A program made the translations under genes and the position numbers. From NCBI GenBank assembly GCA_036405135.1, contig DASWYF010000048.1, positions 186,001 through 250,000 of the forward strand: a stretch of DNA of 64,000 nucleotides, written 5' to 3'. This document shows, piece by piece, positions 59,739 to 64,000 of this stretch. The notes beneath the pieces were generated by a model. It ran no database searches. It saw only the letters and a list, made by a program, of their open reading frames with translations, and had not been told where the DNA came from. How positions within the stretch are numbered: position 1 is the stretch's first letter; the number at the start of each line of letters is the position of its first letter. Source of the DNA: Verrucomicrobiia bacterium (lineage in GTDB: Bacteria; Verrucomicrobiota; Verrucomicrobiia; Limisphaerales; JAEYXS01).

Positions 59739-60023
59739 TCAAGCCGCCATGGGTTGGGGCTCGTGGGAACGGGCAAGATTCATTTCGAGGCGTTGCAGGT
59801 AGGTCGGTTGCGTGGGGATGCGGTGCCAGTGGGTGCCATTGAATTCGTAGAGGCGGGCGAAAACGGCTTTAGGGCTCTGGCGGCTGCCTGCTTCGAGATA
59901 GTTCCACGCCGCTTGCTTGGCGGTAAAAGAGGTGACGGTGCTTTTGGAGGGCCAGCCGAAAACGACAACTGGTTTGTCACTCGAGAAAATACGTCCGTCT
60001 AGCAAGCCTGAATAAGTGGTCAT
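59739..60023 (-). CDS. small uncharacterised protein, paralog of its neighbour
   Basis: A 94-residue soluble protein, the upstream copy of the tandem pair. After SGLLDGRIFSSDKPVVVFGWP the middle helix (AKQAAWNYLEAGSRQ) and the end RLYEFNGTHWHRI align with the 74-residue neighbour; it has about 20 extra residues at its C-terminus. It starts at ATG 60023 without a clear ribosome binding site. Its stop lies 17 bases before the ATG of the downstream copy. The function is unknown. Confidence 0.68.
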   Translation of the reverse strand: MTTYSGLLDGRIFSSDKPVVVFGWPSKSTVTSFTAKQAAWNYLEAGSRQSPKAVFARLYEFNGTHWHRIPTQPTYLQRLEMNLARSHEPQPMAA

Positions 60024-60449
60024 GAGTGAGAGGATTACCCAATCGGCACGGTGATTAAATGAGGTGTTACCCTACTTAAAAATTGGTTTTTGGAAGAGGA
60101 TGAATTCTAGCCACAGATGGAACACGGATTTACACGGATGAAGAATTACCACGGAGACACTGAAAGCACGGAGGGAAAGGCTGGTCAGTTCCGCCTCTGA
60201 CGCGATTGGAGGGTGGCAAAATATTTCTAACTATTTTTACCCATCGAACACCGAACGCCCAACGTCGAACATCGAGAGTGGGGAAAAGATTAGAGCCTCG
60301 TTCCTCGGCTGGAGAAGGGGGTGGCCGTGGTGATTCCGTCGGCGGGACAGCTCCACCTTGAATTCGAGGACGACGACGAGGACGAAGGAACGATTATGAT
60401 CGGGAAAGGCATTGGGCATTTTGCCCGGTGGAAATAAGGAGAATTACCC
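60024..60449. other. 426-base intergenic region rich in dispersed repeat words
   Basis: No gene is seen. Words found elsewhere in the window occur here: ACCACGGAGACAC at 60148-60160 (also 57756) and the inverse of 47846-47860 at 60184-60198. A stretch near 60110-60140 (CACAGATGGAACACGG) has the look of dispersed intergenic repeats of environmental bacteria. The promoters of hom and of the divergent small-protein pair must lie here. Confidence 0.55.
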
Positions 60450-61829
60450 ATGGTAAACTGCGTGAAAATAGGATTGTCGCATCAGCCCGCAATCGGCACT
60501 CTCGGCGGTCCTATGCGGCAAGTGAATTTGGGCCTCATCGGTGGTGGCACAGTCGGCGGCGGCGTTCTGAAGGCGCTGGAGCGCAATGGCGCGCTCATGG
60601 CGTCCCGGCTCGGCGTCGAGTTTCGTATTGCCCGCGTGGCGGTGCGTGATCTGAAAAAGAAGCGTCCGGTGGCGTTGAGCCGCAAGGTGCTCACGACTTC
60701 TTGGGAAGAGGTCGTGAATGATCCCGCCGTGGAGGTGGTCATCGAATTGATGGGCGGCACCACGACGGCAAAAGCGGTGGTGCTCGAGGCGCTTCGACTC
60801 GGTAAACCCGTCATTACGGCGAACAAGGCGTTGCTCTCCAAGCATGGTGAGGAACTCTTCGAAGCAGCCGAGAAGCACGGCGCGAATCTTTACTACGAAG
60901 CGAGCGTGGCGGGTGGCATCCCGATCATCAAGGTCTTGCGCGAAGGGCTGATTGGTAATCGCGTGACGCGCCTTTACGGCATCCTGAACGGGACGTGCAA
61001 TTACATCCTCACGCGCATGAAGCGCGAGGGTAAGGGCTTCGAGGAAATTTTGAGCGATGCGCAGCGACTGGGTTACGCGGAAGCAGAGCCTTCGCTGGAT
61101 GTGGATGGCTATGATGCGTTGCACAAGGCGGGCATCCTGGCCTCGCTGGCACATGGCTTCTGGGTGAACTCGGATCATGCCTATCTGAACGGCATCCGCG
61201 AGATCACGCAGTTGGACATCCAGTTCGCGCAGCAGCTCGGTTACACAATCAAGCTCTTGGGCATCGTGAAGAAGAATGCGGACAGCGGCGACAAGTGCTC
61301 ACCGATCGAATTGTCCGTCTGCCCCACGTTGGTGCCGAACTCGCATGTGCTGGCGAGTGTGAATGAAGTTTTCAACGCCGTGCTGGTGCGCGGTGATGTG
61401 GTGGGTGACACGCTGTATTACGGTCGCGGTGCGGGTCAGGACGCGACGGCGAGTGCCGTGCTGAGCGACTTGGCGGATGCGGCGCTGGACTTGAAGTGCG
61501 AAAGCAAGAATCGCATCCCGCCGTTCGTGCCGCATGAGCGCGATGGCGCGGTTATCGCGCCCGGCAAGATGGTATCGCCATATTACGTGCGGTTCAGCGT
61601 GGTGGACAAGCCGGGGACGCTGGCGAAGATCGCGAATCTTTTGGGCAAGGCGAAGATCGGCATCTCGTCCGTGATCCAGCCGGAAGGCCACGAGGGTGAG
61701 AGCGTGCCGCTCATCTTGATGATTCATGACGCGTCGCTGGCGGCGATGACCAAGGCTTTGGGGCAGATCAGCAAACTGGACGTGATCAAGGGGAAGCCAG
61801 TGATGTTCCGGGTGGAGAATTTCGAGTAA
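60450..61829 (+). CDS. hom: homoserine dehydrogenase
   Basis: A 459-residue enzyme reducing aspartate-semialdehyde to homoserine with NAD(P)H. NLGLIGGGTVGGGVL is the Rossmann loop; ILNGTCNYILTRM and AEAEPSLDVDGYDALHK are the family signatures. The C-terminal YYVRFSVVDKPGTLAKIANLL is an ACT domain, so threonine feedback control is likely. An AAGGAG box (60436-60441) eight bases before ATG 60450 supports this start; a second ATG at 60513 would give a shorter protein that begins right before the Rossmann fold. The next gene starts 21 bases after its stop, and thrC follows. Confidence 0.95.
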   Translation: MVNCVKIGLSHQPAIGTLGGPMRQVNLGLIGGGTVGGGVLKALERNGALMASRLGVEFRIARVAVRDLKKKRPVALSRKVLTTSWEEVVNDPAVEVVIELMGGTTTAKAVVLEALRLGKPVITANKALLSKHGEELFEAAEKHGANLYYEASVAGGIPIIKVLREGLIGNRVTRLYGILNGTCNYILTRMKREGKGFEEILSDAQRLGYAEAEPSLDVDGYDALHKAGILASLAHGFWVNSDHAYLNGIREITQLDIQFAQQLGYTIKLLGIVKKNADSGDKCSPIELSVCPTLVPNSHVLASVNEVFNAVLVRGDVVGDTLYYGRGAGQDATASAVLSDLADAALDLKCESKNRIPPFVPHERDGAVIAPGKMVSPYYVRFSVVDKPGTLAKIANLLGKAKIGISSVIQPEGHEGESVPLILMIHDASLAAMTKALGQISKLDVIKGKPVMFRVENFE

Positions 61830-61850
61830 CCACAAATAAGTCGTACCCTT

Positions 61851-62816
61851 ATGTTCAACCAAGTCGTACCCTCTGTCAGCCGTTTGCTCGCGAGCGCGAT
61901 GTTGCTCGCGTGGAACGGTGTGTCCGCCTTTGCGGCGGCACCGGGGCCCCTGAAAGAAACCGCCGCACCGACCTTTGCCTGGCCCGCGCCGATGCAGTTC
62001 CAGGTGGAAGAGGCGGCGCAGGTGAACGGCAACAAGACGGTGTTCCGTCACACGTTGTCCTTCACGCGTGCGGAGAATGATTATCTGCTGACGTGGGTGG
62101 AGACGAAGTGCGTAGAGGTGGCCGGGCAGAAGATCAAGGGTGAGAAGCTGAAGAATGAGGTGCGTCCGCTGGAGGCGATGATGTCGAGCCGCCCGCCGTT
62201 GCGCATCAGCAGCACGGGGGAATATATCGGCGCGGTGATGTCGCCGGAAGTGATCGCCAAGCTGGTCAAGCAGCGTGAACAGGCGTTCCCTGAGAAGACG
62301 GCGGAGAACAAGAAGTATGCGGCGGAACTGAATTCTCCCGCAGGCATGGAGACGTTTGGGCGGAGTTTGGGGCAGCATTGGAATGCGTGGGTGGGACAGT
62401 GGCGGAAGGCGCCCCTCGCGGAGAACACTTCCACGACGAGTCAGGTGCCGATGTTCCTCGGTCAGGACATCTTCGTGTTCGGCGAGTTGATGCATAACAA
62501 TCTCGGCAAGGCGAAGGGCACGGGCGGTCAGGTACGGTTGACCTCGGATGAACTGACGACAGGTCCGAAGTATGCCCGGGCTTTGAGCAACGCGATGGGT
62601 GGCTTTGAACTGACGCGTCCGACGGTGATTTCGGCGGAGCGCCATGTGGCTTATGAGACGGTGACGGACTTGGCGACGTTGCTCCCGAGCACGGCCAGCC
62701 GGAAGTCTGTGATGATGGTGGAGCTGGAGGGGAAAACACCTTCCACGAAGGTAGAAGAATACGGGTATCGCTTTTTCTGGCCGGATGCGGCTAAAGTCAG
62801 GAAGTCCGAAAAATGA
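61851..62816 (+). CDS. secreted protein of unknown function between hom and thrC
   Basis: A 321-residue protein with a signal-like N-terminus (ASAMLLAWNGVSAFAAAP). The body has mixed helices and strands (FRHTLSFTRAENDYLLTWVETK, then RPPLRISSTGEYIGAVMSPE). I recognise no family. It lies 21 bases after hom and overlaps thrC by four bases (ATGA), so it is co-transcribed with, and probably translationally coupled to, two threonine-pathway genes. Its export does not fit a biosynthetic role, so the grouping may reflect chance operon growth or an envelope function linked to amino acid supply. Confidence 0.75.
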   Translation: MFNQVVPSVSRLLASAMLLAWNGVSAFAAAPGPLKETAAPTFAWPAPMQFQVEEAAQVNGNKTVFRHTLSFTRAENDYLLTWVETKCVEVAGQKIKGEKLKNEVRPLEAMMSSRPPLRISSTGEYIGAVMSPEVIAKLVKQREQAFPEKTAENKKYAAELNSPAGMETFGRSLGQHWNAWVGQWRKAPLAENTSTTSQVPMFLGQDIFVFGELMHNNLGKAKGTGGQVRLTSDELTTGPKYARALSNAMGGFELTRPTVISAERHVAYETVTDLATLLPSTASRKSVMMVELEGKTPSTKVEEYGYRFFWPDAAKVRKSEK

Positions 62817-63892
62817 CAATTTCTAACAGTGCAAATCGTTGGGGTGGGATCATCGAGGCTTATCGGCGTTATCTGCCGGTGACCGAGTCGACGCCGATCG
62901 TGTCCTTGTGCGAAGGCAACACGCCGCTGGTGCGCGTGGATAATTTCGTGAAGGCAATCGGTGGCGAGTTCGAGCTCTATCTGAAGTACGAGGGCTTGAA
63001 CCCGACGTGCTCTTTCAAAGACCGCGGCATGACGATGGCCGTGACGAAGGCGAAGGAAAAAGGCGCGCAAGTAGTCATCTGCGCCAGCACGGGCAACACC
63101 TCCGCAAGCGCAGCAGCATATGCGGCGCGTGCCGGTTTGAAGTGCGTGGTGCTGCTCCCGAACGGCAAGATCGCCCTCGGCAAACTCGCACAGGCCTTGA
63201 TGTATGGGGCCACGACGATCTCCATCGAAGGTAACTTTGATGAAGCCTTGCGCATTGTGCGTGAACTCGGCGAGACGGGTAAGGTGGAAGTCGTTAACAG
63301 CGTGAACCCCGTTCGTATCGAAGGTCAGAAGACGGCGGCGTTCGAGATCTGCGATCAGCTTGGTCGCGCGCCTGATTTCCATTACCTGCCGGTGGGTAAC
63401 GCAGGCAACATCACGGCATATTGGAAGGGTTTTAAGGAATACTACTCGGTGCAAAAAGCAGATCGTCTGCCGAAGATGTGCGGCTGGCAGGCGGCTGGCG
63501 CGGCACCGATCGTGGATGGATATCCGATCGAGAAGCCAAGTACGGTGGCGACGGCGATCCGTATCGGCAACCCTGCGAGCTGGCAGCCTGCGGTGAATGC
63601 GGCGAAAGAGTCCCAAGGCTTCATCGACAAGGTGACGGATGAGGAGATTTTGGCAGCGTATAAATTGATCGCACGCACAGACGGCATTTTCGTGGAGCCT
63701 GCTTGCGCGGCTCCGTTGGCAGGCCTGATCCGCAGCGTGAAAGCGGGTAAGATTCCCGTCGGCAGTGTCATCACGGCCACGATGACGGGCCATGGCTTGA
63801 AGGATCCGGATAATGCGATCAAGACGGCAGGCTTCGAAGCGACAGTGGTGCCGCCGACGAAGGAAGCCGTGATGAAGGTGATCGGATTGTAA
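62813..63892 (+). CDS. thrC: threonine synthase
   Basis: A 359-residue PLP enzyme converting O-phosphohomoserine to threonine. TPLVRVDNF, YEGLNPTCSFKDRGM with the PLP lysine at 69, ASTGNTSASAAAYAA and LPVGNAGNITAYWKG match the short, class-II-like threonine synthase form. It overlaps the preceding gene by four bases. Homoserine kinase, which should act between hom and thrC, is not in the window. Confidence 0.95.
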   Translation: MTISNSANRWGGIIEAYRRYLPVTESTPIVSLCEGNTPLVRVDNFVKAIGGEFELYLKYEGLNPTCSFKDRGMTMAVTKAKEKGAQVVICASTGNTSASAAAYAARAGLKCVVLLPNGKIALGKLAQALMYGATTISIEGNFDEALRIVRELGETGKVEVVNSVNPVRIEGQKTAAFEICDQLGRAPDFHYLPVGNAGNITAYWKGFKEYYSVQKADRLPKMCGWQAAGAAPIVDGYPIEKPSTVATAIRIGNPASWQPAVNAAKESQGFIDKVTDEEILAAYKLIARTDGIFVEPACAAPLAGLIRSVKAGKIPVGSVITATMTGHGLKDPDNAIKTAGFEATVVPPTKEAVMKVIGL

Positions 63893-63920
63893 GCCCAATT
63901 CACTTAACGCTACGGCGTGT

Positions 63921-64000
63921 ATGCCTCTGACCTATCAAACAGGTGACGCAACACGTCCGCTCGGTGATGGGCAGAAAATTATCGTCCACGTCTGCAATGA
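63921..64000 (+). CDS. macro-domain (ADP-ribose-binding) protein, N-terminal fragment
   Basis: From ATG 63921 the frame reads MPLTYQTGDATRPLGDG and then QKIIVHVCN before the window ends. The pattern GDAT-P-G-x-K-I-I-x-H-V-C-N is the opening of macro-domain proteins, which bind or hydrolyse ADP-ribose. It begins 28 bases after the thrC stop on the same strand. Only 26 codons are visible, so the end and any extra domain are unknown. Confidence 0.75.
   Translation, partial: MPLTYQTGDATRPLGDGQKIIVHVCN

Noticed and set aside
60024-60449. Possible threonine attenuator or riboswitch ahead of hom
   Set aside because: I found no threonine/isoleucine-rich leader peptide, no T-box pattern and no strong terminator-antiterminator pair; only repeat words are visible.
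1-64000. tRNA, rRNA, CRISPR array, prophage or integrative element
   Set aside because: No cloverleaf-like sequence, no regularly spaced direct repeats, and no integrase, transposase or phage structural gene was recognised on either strand.

Overview
The window looks like a chromosomal segment of a Gram-negative, free-living member of the PVC superphylum, most likely Verrucomicrobiota (Pedosphaera/Limisphaerales-like). The inference rests on the gene mix: a formylglycine sulfatase, a ThuA protein, a Tat-exported Gfo/Idh oxidoreductase, a ceramidase-like hydrolase, a tricorn-type protease and a giant alpha-2-macroglobulin. It also rests on a secreted protein ending in a tail typical of verrucomicrobial surface proteins, and on many short dispersed intergenic repeats. 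No rRNA, tRNA, CRISPR array, integrase or transposase was recognised. A search with single-copy markers outside the window would be needed to fix the taxonomy.

Layout. 1-5.5 kb: an RHS protein cut by the window edge, a tricorn-like protease and a truncated globin, all on the minus strand. 5.6-15 kb: an M29-like peptidase followed by a stand-alone OvoA-type methyltransferase, a Na/Ca-exchanger-like protein, lactate permease, class II fructose-bisphosphate aldolase, ThuA, Gfo/Idh, a small lipoprotein and a Ser/Thr kinase; repeat elements lie between several of them. 16-18.5 kb: a ceramidase-like enzyme, a strip of decayed genes, and elongation factor P with an unusual loop. 18.5-30.2 kb: envelope and exopolysaccharide genes. 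A flippase-like/glycosyltransferase fusion comes first. Three glycosyltransferases and an O-antigen-polymerase-like protein read rightwards, and they converge on a leftward export unit (beta-barrel protein, Wzc-type tyrosine kinase, Wza-type lipoprotein, FHA protein).

30.3-41.6 kb: two tandem peptide-type solute-binding proteins without permeases, a drug/metabolite transporter, a cluster of four small proteins (two resembling DUF6985 and DUF7710), PilC/GspF, an NtrC-type sigma-54 activator, and a secreted protein with three repeated modules. 41.7-50.4 kb: a 2034-residue alpha-2-macroglobulin with an intact thioester motif, a cysteine-motif membrane protein, and DUF3445, DUF971 and DUF2750 proteins.

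50.5-55.7 kb is the most interesting unit: a manganese/iron/zinc-type ABC uptake operon. Its order is binding protein, outer-membrane beta-barrel, ATPase, permease fused to a complete DtxR/MntR repressor, and second permease. A DtxR-type operator overlaps the predicted -10 element of its promoter. This is the architecture of chlamydial ytgA-ytgB-ytgCR-ytgD with an added outer-membrane protein, so the operon appears able to sense metal through its own transporter. 55.8-64 kb: a PaaI-type thioesterase, a PQQ-propeller protein, a sulfatase, a tandem pair of small paralogous proteins, the threonine branch (hom and thrC with a secreted unknown protein between them), and the start of a macro-domain protein running off the right edge.

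Intergenic DNA carries several repeat types: two elements of about 150 bp with long terminal inverted repeats, a related solo palindrome, heptanucleotide tandem repeats (one inside the macroglobulin coding sequence), and short words shared between distant gaps. Assignments rest on reading motifs and hand alignment; no database search was run.
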